Origin: Acidimangrovimonas sp.
GTDB lineage: Bacteria > Pseudomonadota > Alphaproteobacteria > Rhodobacterales > Rhodobacteraceae
NCBI GenBank assembly: GCA_030147905.1
Contig: JASBUM010000420.1
Coordinates: 1-6,714, forward strand
DNA: 6,714 nt
Direction of reading: 5' to 3'
Below are positions 6,381-6,714 of this stretch, one piece after another. Every line of letters starts with the position of its first letter. Position 1 is the first letter of the stretch. The notes below the pieces were generated by a model. It did no database searches. It was not told the DNA's origin and was given only the letters and a program-made list of their open reading frames with translations. The position numbers were made by a program, and so were the translations under genes.

Positions 6381-6714
6381 CTAGCGGTAGCGGCGGAAGA
6401 AGCGGCCGCGTGCATAGAGCGCCTCCAGCCGTTTCATCCTCGGCTGCGTCTCGGCCCAGATCAGATCCTGCACACCGGCCAGCATCGCCTCGACCAGAAC
6501 GAGGATCGACACCGTCGAATCCCATGCCGAGGGGGCCTCGACATGGCAGGAGAAGCGGTGCCGCGCGAAGCGGGCCGCCGGCGAGACCCATTGATCGGTC
6601 ACAAGGATCACCTCGGCGCCCTGCTCCACCGCGATCTCCACCGGATGGAGGACGGCATTCTCGTATCGACGGATGTCGAAGACCAGCAGGATGTCGCCCG
6701 GCCCGAGATCCAGA
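6381..6714 (-). CDS. RpiR-family (HTH/SIS) transcriptional regulator, C-terminal part (5' end outside the window)
   Basis: The - strand frame is open from the right edge to a TAG at 6381-6383, giving 110 visible residues. They begin LDLGPGDILLVFDIRRYENAV, then QGAEVILVTDQWVSPAARFA, then a PSAWDSTVSILVLVEAM segment and a basic C-terminal helix ending RRYR. This is the second half of a sugar-isomerase (SIS) domain as found in RpiR/MurR regulators, where it senses a phosphosugar or related metabolite; the N-terminal helix-turn-helix would lie beyond the window. The GTG at 6639-6641 is internal, since SIS sequence continues ahead of it. The usual length of 280-300 residues means well over half is missing. 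It is convergent with ghrA, so it shares no promoter region with it here. Its target genes and ligand cannot be inferred from this fragment. A stand-alone SIS protein is possible but less likely, given the strong likeness to RpiR regulators. Confidence 0.85.
   Translation of the reverse strand, partial: LDLGPGDILLVFDIRRYENAVLHPVEIAVEQGAEVILVTDQWVSPAARFARHRFSCHVEAPSAWDSTVSILVLVEAMLAGVQDLIWAETQPRMKRLEALYARGRFFRRYR

Noticed and set aside
6061..6591. - strand open frame across the ghrA/regulator junction
   Set aside because: It is out of frame with the SIS-domain sequence and Arg/Gly/Ala-rich without a domain, so it is a shadow of the two real genes.

Overview
The window (about 65-70% G+C by eye) reads as chromosomal DNA of an alphaproteobacterium, most likely of the Rhodobacterales/Rhodobacteraceae. 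The reasons are the protein sequences, the tightly packed mreB-mreC-mreD-mrdA-rodA order, GTG starts, and a candidate promoter of the Caulobacter/Rhodobacter type (TTG... / GCTA...). This taxonomic call is inference; no rRNA or other marker is present.

Layout: positions 1-5182 hold the rod-shape (elongasome) operon on the + strand. It contains the C-terminal half of mreB (cut by the left edge), mreC, mreD, mrdA (PBP2) and rodA. From mreC to rodA each gene overlaps the next by 4-8 nt, so translation is probably coupled. The only gap, 43 nt between mreB and mreC, can form a small GC hairpin. MreB filaments guide the complex. MreC (periplasmic, coiled coil) and MreD (membrane) connect it to the enzyme pair RodA (SEDS glycosyltransferase) and PBP2 (transpeptidase), which polymerise and cross-link lateral-wall peptidoglycan. 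All key catalytic residues are intact: PBP2 S327/K330, S382-C-D384 and K534-T-G; RodA D276.

After a 70-nt gap with a candidate promoter and a Shine-Dalgarno sequence comes ghrA (5253-6191, +), a GhrA-type glyoxylate/hydroxypyruvate reductase with complete NAD(P)-binding and Arg/Glu/His catalytic motifs. It is probably a separate transcription unit, metabolically unrelated to the cell-wall genes.

Positions 6192-6380 are a very GC-rich intergenic stretch between convergent genes. It holds the second copy of a 16-bp tandem duplication that begins in the ghrA stop region, and two candidate hairpins. The right edge (6381-6714, - strand) carries the C-terminal SIS domain of an RpiR-family transcriptional regulator, cut by the window end.

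I found no mobile element, CRISPR array, tRNA/rRNA or evident undescribed system. This is largely an ordinary core-genome region. The points worth a second look are a Cys/Cys/His/Cys set in PBP2 that fits a structural zinc site, an in-frame 15-bp repeat in the tail of mreC, and the duplication across the ghrA stop.
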